DNA of 64,000 bases from Nostoc sp. CHAB 5834 (GTDB lineage: Bacteria > Cyanobacteriota > Cyanobacteriia > Cyanobacteriales > Nostocaceae), in contig JAIVFU010000021.1 in NCBI GenBank assembly GCA_020829485.1, positions 1-64,000 on the forward strand. The letters are read 5' to 3'. Shown here one piece after another: positions 43,621-52,984 of this stretch. Within the stretch, counting starts at the first letter, position 1; the number at the start of each line of letters is the position of its first letter. A model generated the notes under the pieces. The model saw only the letters and a program-made list of their open reading frames with translations. It ran no database searches and was not told the DNA's origin. The position numbers and the translations under genes are program-made.

Positions 43621-44883
43621 TCAGTCTCCATCCCCTGCTTTCCAAGCGATCGCTTTGCTCGGTTCGGGATCGGGTAGCTTCAGAGTAATCAATGCTGCTG
43701 CTAGTACAAAGAACATGGATGTCCACAGACAGCCCACTAACCCGAAAAACTGATATATCAAACCTGATAAAACAGTTCCTGCTAATCGACCACCAGAGTT
43801 TGCCATGTAATAAAAACCAACGTTCAGCGCTACTTTGTCATCATCAGTAAAGGCCAACACTAAATAAGAGTGAACTGCTGAGTTGAAGGCAAACACTACG
43901 CCAAAAATCAGGAGTCCGCCAACGATCGCAATATTTGCAGGTACACCTAATTGGAGAGCCAGAGCGATCGCTGCTGGAACTGCTGTTAGAGTAAATGTCC
44001 AGAATTGGATAGTCTTTGATTGTGGCGGACGACCAGAACCAAATCGCTGAATCAGTGTTGGTGCTAAAAACTGAACAAGACCGTAGCCAATCACCCAACA
44101 AGCCAAGAATCCACCGACCTGATAGAACGACCAACCCAAAATCTCACGCAAAAATACTGGCAATCCCACAACAAACCACACATCTCTAGAGCCAAAGAGA
44201 AAAAATCGAGCAGCAGAAAGAATATTAATCTCTTCACTCTTAGAAAAGAGTTGACTAAACTTGATTTTCTTCTTGATTTTGCCCATCCCTTTGGGAAGCA
44301 TTAATCCAGAAAACATAATCAGGGAAAGTCCCCCTGCCATAATCCACAGGGAATTGATGAAGCCAACGGCAGCCAAAAGAGCGCTACCAATAAAAAAGCC
44401 AACTCCTTTGAGAGCATTCTTAGAACCCGTCAGCACTGCCACCCATTTAAACAAAGATGATTGGGCATCCTGAGGTACAACCAACCGAATGGCACTTTTA
44501 GAACTCATTTTGGTCAAGTCTTTGGCAATCCCAGAAAATGCCTGTGCCACCATCACATAAACGACAGCAATCCACTGTACCCAATTTGGATTGAGGAAAG
44601 ACAGCATGACTAGAGCAAAAATCTGTAATCCGATGCCACTATAAAGTGTTACCTTCAATCCAAACTGAGAACCAATCCAACCGCCCAAAAAGTTTGTGAC
44701 AACTCCGAAGACTTCGTAGAACAGGAATAGAAAGGCAATTTGTATCGGTGTATAGCCAATTTGGTTGAAATATAGCAACACCAGCATTCGCAAGGCACCA
44801 TCGGTGAGGGTGAAACCCCAGTAGGCGAGAGTGACTAGGATATAGTTCTTGAAATTGGCACTATGAGCTGTAGTAGAAGCCAT
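43621..44883 (-). CDS. arsJ: Organoarsenical efflux MFS transporter ArsJ
   Basis: A 420-aa MFS protein with about twelve hydrophobic segments. NFKNYILVTLAYWGFTLTDGALRMLVLLYFNQIGYTP and LTKMSSKSAIRLVVP are highly ArsJ-like. ArsJ exports 1-arseno-3-phosphoglycerate, the unstable product made when GAPDH uses arsenate instead of phosphate. Together they pump arsenate out. The GAPDH gene lies directly upstream (160-base gap with a repeat), as in known arsJ operons. The C-terminal tail is short and cytosolic. It ends convergent with arsR1. Confidence 0.94.
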   Translation of the reverse strand: MASTTAHSANFKNYILVTLAYWGFTLTDGALRMLVLLYFNQIGYTPIQIAFLFLFYEVFGVVTNFLGGWIGSQFGLKVTLYSGIGLQIFALVMLSFLNPNWVQWIAVVYVMVAQAFSGIAKDLTKMSSKSAIRLVVPQDAQSSLFKWVAVLTGSKNALKGVGFFIGSALLAAVGFINSLWIMAGGLSLIMFSGLMLPKGMGKIKKKIKFSQLFSKSEEINILSAARFFLFGSRDVWFVVGLPVFLREILGWSFYQVGGFLACWVIGYGLVQFLAPTLIQRFGSGRPPQSKTIQFWTFTLTAVPAAIALALQLGVPANIAIVGGLLIFGVVFAFNSAVHSYLVLAFTDDDKVALNVGFYYMANSGGRLAGTVLSGLIYQFFGLVGCLWTSMFFVLAAALITLKLPDPEPSKAIAWKAGDGD

Positions 44884-45044
44884 GAGGTAAAAAAGAGAGA
44901 TTTAAACGCAGAGTCAGCGCAGAGGCACGCAAAGTATTTCTGAATTAGAAGGCGTTGCATAAATACGGGATGATTTTATGGATTTTCCTTTGCGTCTTTG
45001 CGTGAGACATTCATCCTAGATTCAGCAACGCCAATGAGAATATT
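44884..45044. repeat. Spacer between GAPDH and arsJ with a GGCGTTGC-type repeat
   Basis: GGCGTTGC at 44951 and inverted TCAGCAACGCC ending at 45032 bound an element of about 82 bp, relative of 25852-25962. It sits inside the presumed operon and could weaken readthrough or give mRNA processing. Confidence 0.6.
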
Positions 45045-46085
45045 TCACGCCTTCAGATTCAAAGCCACCTTACGGGCGAGTTCAACCATCCGGTTAGCGT
45101 AGCCCCATTCGTTGTCATACCAAGCAAGTATTTTCACTTGCGTCTCGTCTACCACCATTGTGGAAAGGGCATCAATGATGGAAGACCGAGGATCGTCTTT
45201 GTAGTCGATAGAGACTAAAGGACGTTCTTCATAGCCCAGAATTCCTTTGAGAGGTTCTTGTTCAGAAGCCGTTTTTAGCAAACTGTTAATCTCTTCTACA
45301 GTTGTGGGTCGCACAACTTCAAACACACAGTCTGTCAAAGAAGCGTTGAGCAGTGGTACTCGTACTGCCAAACCATTGAGTTTGCCGTTGAGTTCGGGAT
45401 AAATCAACCCGATCGCAGTTGCCGAGCCAGTAGTGGTAGGAATCAGAGATAGACTCGTCGCTCTTGCCCGACGCAGATCCTTATGAGGGGCATCTACGAT
45501 AGTCTGAGTATTAGTGTTGTCATGGATTGTGGTAATAATTCCATGTTTAATCCCCAAACCTTCATGGATCACCTTCACTACTGGAGCTAAACAGTTAGTT
45601 GTACAAGAGGCAGCAGTTAGCAGATGATGCTTCTCTGGCTCATAAAGTTGATCGTTAACTCCCATAACAATATTTAGGGCTTCTTCCTTCACCGGAGCAG
45701 CCACAATTACTTTCCGTACCCCTCGCTTAAAATACGGATCTAAGGTAGCAGGAGTCCTAAACTTGCCGGAGCATTCCAGCACTACATCAACGCCTAACTC
45801 TTCCCAAGGCACATCTCCAGGTTGGGAATGTTCGCTAAAACTCAGAGGTGTACCATCAATGAGAATGCGATCGCCTCTGGCGTTGGCGGAGCCATCGCCA
45901 TGTGCTTCTACTTCTGGAGTCCAACGTCCGTGGACAGAATCAAATTTGAGCAAATGAGCGGCTGTTACTGCCCCACCTTTGATTTCGTTAATATGAACAA
46001 ATTCTAATTCTGGCCAACCCCATGCAGCACGTAGAGCAAGCCGTCCAATCCTACCGAATCCATTAATCCCAATCCGAATTTTCAT
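45045..46085 (-). CDS. Glyceraldehyde-3-phosphate dehydrogenase (arsenate-linked)
   Basis: 346 aa from the ATG at 46085 ([15 protein letters not shown]); a Met one codon earlier is also possible. Rossmann start [14 protein letters not shown], catalytic Cys161 in [45 protein letters not shown], and the C-terminal [13 protein letters not shown]. Gene order beside arsJ indicates the arsenate-detoxification GAPDH: it makes 1-arseno-3-phosphoglycerate from arsenate, which ArsJ exports. The classical symbol gap1/2 is not assigned because a housekeeping copy should exist elsewhere. Upstream lies the phosphatase gene, 150 bases away. Confidence 0.93.
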   Translation of the reverse strand: MKIRIGINGFGRIGRLALRAAWGWPELEFVHINEIKGGAVTAAHLLKFDSVHGRWTPEVEAHGDGSANARGDRILIDGTPLSFSEHSQPGDVPWEELGVDVVLECSGKFRTPATLDPYFKRGVRKVIVAAPVKEEALNIVMGVNDQLYEPEKHHLLTAASCTTNCLAPVVKVIHEGLGIKHGIITTIHDNTNTQTIVDAPHKDLRRARATSLSLIPTTTGSATAIGLIYPELNGKLNGLAVRVPLLNASLTDCVFEVVRPTTVEEINSLLKTASEQEPLKGILGYEERPLVSIDYKDDPRSSIIDALSTMVVDETQVKILAWYDNEWGYANRMVELARKVALNLKA

Positions 46086-46233
46086 CAATTTTCCTACCGC
46101 TAATTAACAAAATGTGATTGTTTAGTTCAATACTCTAGAAATTGCATTAAAACTACTTTTGAAAAGTTAATGATTTTGGCTCTTCAGGTTTGCTCTCTAC
46201 TTGTGTTTTTACCACTAAGAATTGGCAGGTGAG

Positions 46234-46740
46234 CTATGTTATTTGTTTAACTCGCTCTAATTCTTGTAGAAAGTTATGTTGGGTTTCTCGCAGTTCTATT
46301 TCGGGGTTTGCACCCTCAATTGTCTTGATTGCATCGTTATAAGATGAGCCACTACAAATCAAGTAAGAAGCTAGCATTGTCCCCGTTCGCCGCCTACCAT
46401 TGGTGCAATGAATTGCAACACCGTTGCTAAGGTTATTTTGATCGTCAACGAAATGTTGTAAATCCTGAAGTTGCTCCTGGCTGGGTGTTGTACCACCTTT
46501 AATTGGCAACCAAAGATAAGGAATGTTCGCTTGTTGATACAAATCTAAGTTAGAGCGGTCATCCATAACAGAGACAATTGCCTGTACACCTGCTGTCTGT
46601 AATTCTGTCAACTCCTCTGCTATGGGCTGACGAACACCTGCTAGTTTCCTTGGAATCACCCACCACAAGTTTTCTGAAATCGGTTGAATTGTTTCTTGCT
46701 CCATTGCTTCGAGCCTTAGATTGCTAAAAATTGTGATCAT
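46234..46740 (-). CDS. Dual-specificity-type protein phosphatase in the arsenic operon
   Basis: 168 aa from the ATG at 46740, which overlaps the acr3 stop as ATGA; a longer frame runs back inside acr3. HCx5R active site His111-Cys112-Arg118 ([11 protein letters not shown]). The general-acid Asp is likely in the loop before ENLW..., not clear. The fold is the tyrosine/dual-specificity phosphatase type. Translational coupling to acr3 and its place between acr3 and GAPDH suggest an arsenic role, perhaps arsenate reduction by the thiol loop, as the window has no arsC. That is inference; a signalling phosphatase is equally possible. Confidence 0.8.
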   Translation of the reverse strand: MITIFSNLRLEAMEQETIQPISENLWWVIPRKLAGVRQPIAEELTELQTAGVQAIVSVMDDRSNLDLYQQANIPYLWLPIKGGTTPSQEQLQDLQHFVDDQNNLSNGVAIHCTNGRRRTGTMLASYLICSGSSYNDAIKTIEGANPEIELRETQHNFLQELERVKQIT

Positions 46741-47888
46741 TTTAAGACACCAAAACAGCGCGGATCTTGCAATGTCGCTTTTTCCGGTTCCCGTGGAAAC
46801 CAAGCTGCTGTGCGTTTACAAAGCTTAACCAGCATCAACATCACTGGCACTTCAATTAAAACCCCTACCACTGTAGCCAGTGCTGCACCTGAATTTAAAC
46901 CAAATAGCATTACAGCAGTGGCAATAGCAACTTCAAAATGATTACTTGCTCCAATTAATGCTGCGGGTGCGGCATCTTCGTAGGATAAATTCATCTTCAA
47001 TGCTGCTACATAACTAATCAAGAAAATGAAATTAGTTTGGATAAATAGTGGTACGGCAATTAACAAGATATGCAAGGGATTTTTAACAATTAATTCGCCC
47101 TTGAATGCAAATAGTAGTACCAAAGTTAGCAATAGAGCAGTAATTGAAACTGGAGTCAGATACTTTAAAAATCGTCTTTCAAACCACTCTGCACCTTTAT
47201 ATTTAAAAATCCAGTAACGGCTGTACATTCCCGCCACTAGGGGAAACCCAACATAAATCACTACTGACAAAACAATAGTTTGCCAAGGTACGGTTAAATC
47301 ATTCGCTGCTAATAACCATCTACCCAATGGTGCGTATAAGAATAGCATCGCCAGAGAATTTACTGCCACCATTATTAAGGTGTGTCCCTGGTTGCCGTAA
47401 GAAAGATATCCCCACAACAGTACCATTGCTGTACAAGGAGCAATTCCTAGTAAAATAGTACCAGCAATATAAGAATTTGCTAGTGCTACTTCGCTACCGC
47501 CAATGATCTCAGTTCCGGTAATCAAAGGACGAAATAACCATCCTAAGAAAAACTGAGCAAATATTACCATTGTGAATGGTTTAATTAACCAGTTTACTAC
47601 CAAGGTGAGAATAACAGGTTTTGGGGCGCGGATAGCATTTGCTGCTTGTGTGAAGTCAATCTTCACCATGATTGGATACATCATGAAAAACAAACATACT
47701 GCGATGGGAATAGACACTTGATACACACTCATTGCATCAAGAGCCACCGCTATCCCTGGAAACAATCTACCTAGTGCAATTCCGACAAAGATACACAAAA
47801 ATACCCAAACGGTGAGATATTTTTCAAAAAAACTTAGATTGCTTCCTGCTTGTATCCGGGCTGTACTGGCTTGTGAATTCTGACTCAT
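46737..47888 (-). CDS. acr3: Arsenite efflux permease ACR3
   Basis: A 383-aa ACR3-family carrier with ten hydrophobic segments. [57 protein letters not shown] (with the conserved transport Cys) and [19 protein letters not shown] are family signatures. It exports arsenite from the cytosol, driven by the membrane potential. It shares 4 bases with the phosphatase gene and lies 29 bases after pstS, so one operon is likely: arsR2-pstS-acr3-phosphatase-GAPDH-arsJ. Confidence 0.95.
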   Translation of the reverse strand: MSQNSQASTARIQAGSNLSFFEKYLTVWVFLCIFVGIALGRLFPGIAVALDAMSVYQVSIPIAVCLFFMMYPIMVKIDFTQAANAIRAPKPVILTLVVNWLIKPFTMVIFAQFFLGWLFRPLITGTEIIGGSEVALANSYIAGTILLGIAPCTAMVLLWGYLSYGNQGHTLIMVAVNSLAMLFLYAPLGRWLLAANDLTVPWQTIVLSVVIYVGFPLVAGMYSRYWIFKYKGAEWFERRFLKYLTPVSITALLLTLVLLFAFKGELIVKNPLHILLIAVPLFIQTNFIFLISYVAALKMNLSYEDAAPAALIGASNHFEVAIATAVMLFGLNSGAALATVVGVLIEVPVMLMLVKLCKRTAAWFPREPEKATLQDPRCFGVLK

Positions 47889-47917
47889 TGGAATAAACCT
47901 AAAAATAAAAGAAATCG

Positions 47918-48982
47918 CTAAAACTTGCCTTCTTTCCGTAACAACTCCCCAATCGTTAGGTTCATCTCTGCTTTTCCTTCAAATACTGTTCCCACTTTGC
48001 CTTGATACAAATGAACGTAATTGAGGCGTTTGCTGTCACCTGGCAAAGGGATATAGCCCACAGAACTTGCTATTGTTGATGCTTTCTCAATGTAAAATTC
48101 GACAAATTTGTTTACTAATTTTTTGTTTTGGTTATCCCGAAAATTAACGTAGATAAACAAAGGTCGAGCAAGAGGCTGATACTGAACTTTCTCTACGGTT
48201 TGACGTGATGGCAATACTGCACCTTTGCCGTTGTCAATTGCCAGCGCTTTTAATTTATTTTGGGATTTTTCGTAATAAGCATAGCCAAAGTAACCCAAAG
48301 CATTTGGATCTTTGCTGATGCCATCCACCAATACTTCATCATCTTCACTCGCCGTATAGTCATTACGGCTGGCTCTAGTTTTACCTACAGTCGCTTCTGT
48401 AAAGTAGTCAAAAGTACCAGACTTTTTACCAGCACCATACAAATTCATTGGGCGATCTGGCCAAGATGCACGTACTTGGTTCCAACGAGTGATTTTTCCT
48501 TGGGCATCCGGTTCCCAAATCTTTTTCAATTCTGCTATTGTGATGTCTTTTGCCCAATCGTTTTGCGGATTTACGGCGACAGTAAGCGCATCAAAAGCAA
48601 TGGGAAACTCCATATACGTCACACCGTTTTTTTTGCAAGTTTCCATCTCTGCCTTCAAAATCGGTCGGGAAGCGTTGCTAACATCGGTTTCTCCATTACA
48701 GAATTTCTCAAATCCGCCAGTAGTACCAGAAATGTTAACTGCAACCTGCACCCGATTCTTTGGATCAGCTTGATACTCTTTAGCGATCGCCTGCGTAATC
48801 GGATAGACTGTGCTGGAACCATCAATTTTTATTGTTGTTGTTGCAGCCTTACCAGAATCTCTTACCTGAGTTACAGAAGGTGACTGCTGAGTTTGAGTAG
48901 ATGTGTTGGATGCTCCTGTACAACTGGTCGTTAAAGCCAACATTCCGAGTGCAAGAGCCAATTCCTTTGGTGTTGTGTTCAT
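47918..48982 (-). CDS. pstS: PstS-like phosphate/arsenate-binding lipoprotein
   Basis: 354 aa from the ATG at 48982, with GGGGTGGGG upstream; a GTG 9 bases earlier is also open. Signal peptide with lipobox LTTSCTG (Cys near 21), so a lipid-anchored periplasmic protein. The substrate domain has [59 protein letters not shown] and SVGYIPLP, the PstS oxyanion-binding pattern. No pstCAB genes are here. In this operon it may bind phosphate selectively in the presence of arsenate, or bind arsenate; the preference cannot be read from sequence. Confidence 0.9.
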   Translation of the reverse strand: MNTTPKELALALGMLALTTSCTGASNTSTQTQQSPSVTQVRDSGKAATTTIKIDGSSTVYPITQAIAKEYQADPKNRVQVAVNISGTTGGFEKFCNGETDVSNASRPILKAEMETCKKNGVTYMEFPIAFDALTVAVNPQNDWAKDITIAELKKIWEPDAQGKITRWNQVRASWPDRPMNLYGAGKKSGTFDYFTEATVGKTRASRNDYTASEDDEVLVDGISKDPNALGYFGYAYYEKSQNKLKALAIDNGKGAVLPSRQTVEKVQYQPLARPLFIYVNFRDNQNKKLVNKFVEFYIEKASTIASSVGYIPLPGDSKRLNYVHLYQGKVGTVFEGKAEMNLTIGELLRKEGKF

Positions 48983-49036
48983 TAACCCCACCCCTGTGAG
49001 TTATATCAAGAATATATCTCTATCATTTCAAAAAAA

Positions 49037-49050
49037 ATTGATTTGTCAAT
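49037..49050. promoter_or_regulatory. ArsR-type operator candidate upstream of pstS
   Basis: ATTGA TTTG TCAAT is a perfect 5-bp dyad in the 117 bases between arsR2 and pstS. It has the same half-sites (TTGA/TCAA) as the dyad in front of arsR1. It suggests a separate regulated promoter for pstS and the genes behind it. Confidence 0.5.
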
Positions 49051-49099
49051 CCCTATATAAATAGAAGTAAACAAAACATTACAAAAAAAATTGATGATT

Positions 49100-49426
49100 T
49101 TAAGTCTCGCAGGGGGGACGAATAGGCAATATTGGGCTAAATCGGCGGAATTCTGCTAAATACTGTTCTAAGGCAACAAACTGCGGCAAATTCAGGCTGT
49201 AGTAAATCCAGCGTCCTTCTTGACGAGCGCGAACTAAGCCAGCTTCTTTCAGGGTTTTGAGGTGAAAAGACAGTTTAGACTGAGTGGTTCCTAGGTGGTC
49301 GCACAGGTCGCATACGCATAATTCTTGAGAACGCAGAAGTTCTAAGACCTTAATCCGTAGGGGGTCAGACAGGGCATGAAAGCCCGCAGCGATCGTATCA
49401 GGAGTGAAGGTGCTATTAGAAGGCAT
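49100..49426 (-). CDS. arsR: ArsR-family arsenic-responsive repressor (acr3-arsJ module)
   Basis: 108 aa from the ATG at 49426; a TTG one codon earlier is also possible. Winged helix protein with the classical As(III)-binding ELCVCDL (Cys37, Cys39) in helix 3, LGTTQSKLSFHLKTLKEAGLVRARQEGRWIYYSL, and a third possible ligand near the C-terminus (PPCET). It is only distantly similar to the other ArsR of the island. It heads the minus-strand set pstS, acr3, phosphatase, GAPDH and arsJ and should repress it until arsenite binds. Confidence 0.93.
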   Translation of the reverse strand: MPSNSTFTPDTIAAGFHALSDPLRIKVLELLRSQELCVCDLCDHLGTTQSKLSFHLKTLKEAGLVRARQEGRWIYYSLNLPQFVALEQYLAEFRRFSPILPIRPPCET

Positions 49427-49551
49427 CAAATTTTATTGAAGTATTTCTTTATGGTAAAGTCTAAATGATAGTCAAATAAGATTGCTATAAAGAAGACGCG
49501 ATAAATCGCTACATGAGGGTTTTGGGCTTATCTGAATTGTATTGATCTATA

Positions 49552-49646
49552 ATAGGACTTACGCAAAAAGGCAGTGAAAGCCTTGATTTACCGTAGGGGC
49601 AATTCATGAATTGCCCCTACAGCGTGTACTTTTGCGTAAGTCCTAT
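49552..49646. repeat. MITE-like element with perfect 17-bp terminal inverted repeats
   Basis: ATAGGACTTACGCAAAA at 49552-49568 is repeated exactly, inverted, at 49630-49646. The inside has the hairpin GGGGCAATTCATGAATTGCCCC. TATA-rich flanks would suit insertion at TA. A worn copy is at 31761-31855. It marks the right edge of the arsenic island. Confidence 0.8.
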
Positions 49647-49676
49647 ATAATAAATTAATTATGAATTTTTAAAGGT

Positions 49677-50387
49677 TTATAGTCGATTCTTAGTGGGAAT
49701 CACAATCATCGAGAAATAGGGCACTTCATCTGGATCAACTTCATCCAGGGGTATGATGCGTTGCTGTGATGTTGATGCCCGCTCAATATATCTTGCCCGT
49801 GATGCTAGCCCTAATTTATGCAGGATATCTCGTACTTTGGTAAAGTGACGACCTAGCTTCATAATTGCGGCTGCGTCGGTCATCAGCAGATGTGTAGTTA
49901 GTTCTTCTGCTGGCAATGGTGCGGGTAAGACTGTGAGAATATCGGTGTAATAGGTGAAAGGTACACCCAAGGCTACCGGACAAGCCATCAGCGAAGAAAC
50001 TCCGGGGACAACTTCTGTTTCATACTGGTCACATAACCGCGTGAACAGGTACATGAATGAGCCATAGAAAAATGGATCGCCCTCGCACAACACCACAACA
50101 TCTCGACCGGCTGCTAAATGGTCGGCAATTGGTTCAATTTCTTTATCATAAATAGACTTGGCCTTTTCTGGTTCCAAAGCGCGGGGGAGGTGAAATAATA
50201 CCTCGATTTGATTACCAGGTAGATACTGCGCGACGATCGCTCTGGCAATACTTTCTTTATCTGTGGCTGATTGATAGGCTACCACAGGAGCCGCACGTAA
50301 TAACCGCAGTGCTTTCAGAGTCAATAGTTCGGGATCGCCTGGCCCGACACCAATTCCATAAAGACGACCTTTGGTTTCCATATTCAT
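49677..50387 (-). CDS. cobI: Precorrin-2 C20-methyltransferase
   Basis: 236 aa, standard for CobI/CbiL. It opens GRLYGIGVGPGDPELLTLKAL, the SAM-dependent tetrapyrrole methylase signature. VVVLCEGDPFFYGSFMYLF and EVVPGVSSLMACPVALGVP follow, typical of the C20 enzyme. It adds the C20 methyl on the way from precorrin-2 to precorrin-3A. The gene overlaps cobH by ATGA, so translation is coupled. The cobH-cobI order behind a cobalamin riboswitch puts it in a vitamin B12 (pseudocobalamin) operon. Confidence 0.95.
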   Translation of the reverse strand: MNMETKGRLYGIGVGPGDPELLTLKALRLLRAAPVVAYQSATDKESIARAIVAQYLPGNQIEVLFHLPRALEPEKAKSIYDKEIEPIADHLAAGRDVVVLCEGDPFFYGSFMYLFTRLCDQYETEVVPGVSSLMACPVALGVPFTYYTDILTVLPAPLPAEELTTHLLMTDAAAIMKLGRHFTKVRDILHKLGLASRARYIERASTSQQRIIPLDEVDPDEVPYFSMIVIPTKNRL

Positions 50388-51010
50388 TCTTCCTCCGTTG
50401 CCAGGGCGTTAACTGCTGCGGCTGCGATCGCACTTCCACCGCGCCGACCATATAAGGTTAAAAAGGGCACATTCCTGCTGTCTGCTGCCAGTGCTGCTTT
50501 CGATTCGGCTGCACCGACAAACCCCACTGGAAAGCCTAAAATAATAGCAGGTTTCGGCACTCCTTCATCGAGCATTTCTAATAGCCTAAACAGTGCTGTG
50601 GGCGCATTCCCAATTGCGATTACCGATCCTTCTAGGTGCGATCGCCATAATTCTAGGGCTGCTGCCGACCTTGTAGTACCCAGACGCTGGGCAATTTCTG
50701 GCACTTCCGGCTCGTTGAGGGTACAGATAACTTGATTATTTGCAGACAACCGCCGCCTGGTAACGCCATCAGCAACCATCCGGCAATCGCATAGAATAGG
50801 CGCTCCTGCTGCTAGTGCTGCCCTTGCGGATTGTACTGCTGTTGGTGAATATCCCAAGTCAGTGACAATATCCGTCATTCCACAGGCATGAATGAGACGA
50901 ACGGCAACTTTTGCTACATCTGGCGGCAGCACATCTAGGTTGGCTTCTGACCGGATGATTGCAAAAGAATTGCGGTAAATTTCGTTGGCATCTCGGATAT
51001 AGTCGGGCAT
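50384..51010 (-). CDS. cobH: Precorrin-8X methylmutase
   Basis: 208 aa, normal for CobH/CbiC. MPDYIRDANEIYRNSFAIIRSEANL, VAVRLIHACGMTDIV with the catalytic His, APILCDCRMVADGVTRRRL, GNAPTALFRLLEML and ILGFPVGFVGAAESK are family motifs. It moves a methyl group from C11 to C12 to give hydrogenobyrinate or cobyrinate. The gene is coupled to cobI by a 4-base overlap and follows cobG after about 170 bases, probably in one transcript. Confidence 0.96.
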   Translation of the reverse strand: MPDYIRDANEIYRNSFAIIRSEANLDVLPPDVAKVAVRLIHACGMTDIVTDLGYSPTAVQSARAALAAGAPILCDCRMVADGVTRRRLSANNQVICTLNEPEVPEIAQRLGTTRSAAALELWRSHLEGSVIAIGNAPTALFRLLEMLDEGVPKPAIILGFPVGFVGAAESKAALAADSRNVPFLTLYGRRGGSAIAAAAVNALATEEE

Positions 51011-51178
51011 TCGATTTGGGATTTTAGATTTTGGATTGATTTGTTAATTAACCGCAGAGGCAATAGAGTTGCCAGTGCGTTGGGCGGGTTCCCCGACTTA
51101 AAGCAACTGGCGCAACACAGAGGAAGAGAAAGAGATTTCTAAGTATTTATTAAATTCAGGATTTACACAAAATACCTC

Positions 51179-52693
51179 TCAAACTCTTATTTCTCCGTGT
51201 TCTCTGTGCCTCTGTGGTTCAATTTTTCTGCATATCGATCGATTAGCAAATTCCCCAAAGGACTCATCAGAATTTAGGCGGTGAATTTTATATACATATA
51301 GCATCCGCTTTATTAATGCAGGTAATTCGGCAAAAGTTACATTTTGATATAGTTCACGTCCGAATTTCTCCTTGCTGTCACCAACATAAACGTGATAGCC
51401 TTCCACAGTTCCATTGTCAGTCTCAATGCTGACACCAAGCAGAGTAATATCACTCTTGCTATGCTGGGCGCAGGATTTTTCGCAGCCGCTAAAGTGGATA
51501 TTAACGGGGCAATCTAGAGTAACGCGAGTTTCAAGATACTCTGCTAATGCCAACGCGTGACTTTTGGTGTCCGTGGCAGAAGCGGCACAACCCCTTTTTC
51601 CAGAACAGGCAACTAATGCACTCTTGATGTTGGTTGCTGAGGAATCTAATCCTAAGAAAGCAATTTCAGTTTGGACATCAGCAACCCATTGCTGAGGAAT
51701 ATCTGTTATCAGTAAATTTTGCCAGGGGGTTAACCGAAGAGTGCCGCTACCGTATTTCGTTGCTAAATCTGCTAAACCCCGCATCTGGTTACTCTCCAAT
51801 CGTCCAAGGGGTAAGACGACACCAATGTAAAATAAGCCTTTCTGACGTTGGGGATGGATGCCAATATGCTGATACTTAGCATTTGACCTCTCCCCCAACC
51901 CCTCTAGAGGGTAGAAGTCCTCCCCTTTCCCTATTAGGGAAGGGGGTTGGGGGGTTAGGTCACTGTATAAAAGAGAAAAAGGTAGACGCTGTTCAACTTC
52001 CTGGAGATAATTTTCATAACCTAAAGTATTCAATAACTCTAATAGCCGTAGCCGACGCTTACTTGTAGTATTACTATGAGCTAGATAGACATCCGTCAAA
52101 GCTGCCAAAACGGGCAAACATTTCTCTGGTGGTAACAAAATTCCCATATCGCTGGGCGGTTGTCCCTTTGCACCGATACTGAGATAGAGGCGGAAGTAAA
52201 CATTACCGTCAACTAAGACAGCAGCAAATAGGATATCATTCAAGCGATCGCACACCCGAATTATCCCACCACCATCAAAGCAAACACTGAATTTTGCCGA
52301 CAGTCCCGAAAGCGCCGGATGTGCAGCAATATAATTATCCCAATCTTGGACAAAAGGACGGGTGTCGATTAATTCTAGCGAGTCGATACCAGCAGTTGGG
52401 CTGGTCATAATATTACGGATGTGGTCTACAACGCTATTGCGAGAACCCAATCCCATATCCTGTAAGTACTTCAGAACCTCAGCATTTATCCCCGTGCGGA
52501 TTTCACGGACTTGTAAATTAGCTCGATTAGTCACATCTACATAGTTGCCACCGTGCTGTTCTGCTATATCTGCGATCGCACGGCACTGCTGACTACTAAT
52601 AATTCCACCTGGTATTCTAATGCGAGATAATATACCATCGGCGGCGGGAGTAGCATAAAACAAGCCAGGACAAGTGGCAAATCCTGAAAGCAA
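51179..52693 (-). CDS. cobG: Precorrin-3B synthase CobG (nitrite/sulfite-reductase-like)
   Basis: About 504 aa from a TTG at 52693 with GGAG 8 bases upstream. The frame is open to 52819, but that part is the riboswitch RNA. Two sulfite-reductase-like half-domains are seen: LFYATPAADGILSRIRIPGG, YVDVTNRANLQVREI, and GVVLPLGRLESNQMRGLADLATKYG with LRLTPWQNLLI. The siroheme-type 4Fe-4S ligands are CSGKRGC and GCEKSC. It ring-hydroxylates precorrin-3A. About 27 residues (SDLTPQPPSLIGKGEDFYPL and following) come from a 79-bp fold-back repeat inserted at 51884-51962 without breaking the frame. Confidence 0.88.
   Translation of the reverse strand: MLSGFATCPGLFYATPAADGILSRIRIPGGIISSQQCRAIADIAEQHGGNYVDVTNRANLQVREIRTGINAEVLKYLQDMGLGSRNSVVDHIRNIMTSPTAGIDSLELIDTRPFVQDWDNYIAAHPALSGLSAKFSVCFDGGGIIRVCDRLNDILFAAVLVDGNVYFRLYLSIGAKGQPPSDMGILLPPEKCLPVLAALTDVYLAHSNTTSKRRLRLLELLNTLGYENYLQEVEQRLPFSLLYSDLTPQPPSLIGKGEDFYPLEGLGERSNAKYQHIGIHPQRQKGLFYIGVVLPLGRLESNQMRGLADLATKYGSGTLRLTPWQNLLITDIPQQWVADVQTEIAFLGLDSSATNIKSALVACSGKRGCAASATDTKSHALALAEYLETRVTLDCPVNIHFSGCEKSCAQHSKSDITLLGVSIETDNGTVEGYHVYVGDSKEKFGRELYQNVTFAELPALIKRMLYVYKIHRLNSDESFGEFANRSICRKIEPQRHREHGEIRV
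51884..51962. repeat. Fold-back repeat inserted inside cobG
   Basis: TGACCTCTCCCCCAACCCC at the left and, inverted, GGTTGGGGGGTTAGGTCA at the right; the middle has CCCTATTAGGG and CCTCTAGAGG hairpins. The same words are found between genes near 19905 and 6335. Within cobG it is translated as a Pro/Gly-rich loop between the two half-domains. Confidence 0.8.
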
Positions 52694-52754
52694 ACTTGGA
52701 ACTCCTTCCCCGTGCAACGCAGGGAGTAGATGGTGAGTGTGTCTTCTCTGACAT

Positions 52755-52868
52755 CTTGAGAGTTGGCATTCTGACTTGGGCGATCCCATCACAGCTGCGG
52801 CACAGTCCCGGAATTTCACCGGAGTTTCCCAACTCCAAGCTTTAGTAATTTAGCACGAGAAGACAGTC
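52755..52868 (-). promoter_or_regulatory. Cobalamin riboswitch upstream of cobG
   Basis: Read on the minus strand the conserved core is clear: GGGAAACTCCGGTGAAATTCC (about 52830-52810), GGGACTGTGCCGCAGCTGTGATGG, then AGTCAGAATGCCAACT near 52775-52760. These are the B12-box and J6/3 segments of adenosylcobalamin-type riboswitches. The 5' arm probably extends to about 52900. It ends some 60 bases before the proposed cobG start, so cobalamin can shut down the cobG-cobH-cobI operon. Confidence 0.92.
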
Positions 52869-52984
52869 AGAAAATTTAATGCTTCATATTTTGAATCAAC
52901 CTTATCTACGCTGACAGAGGTAGCCCTAGTTCATCTGTGCCATCTCATATCGTCTCCGGTGAATCAAGCTGAATAAAAAATGTT

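Noticed and set aside
52693..52819. Extra 42 N-terminal codons of cobG
   Set aside because: They overlap the cobalamin riboswitch core and do not resemble CobG.
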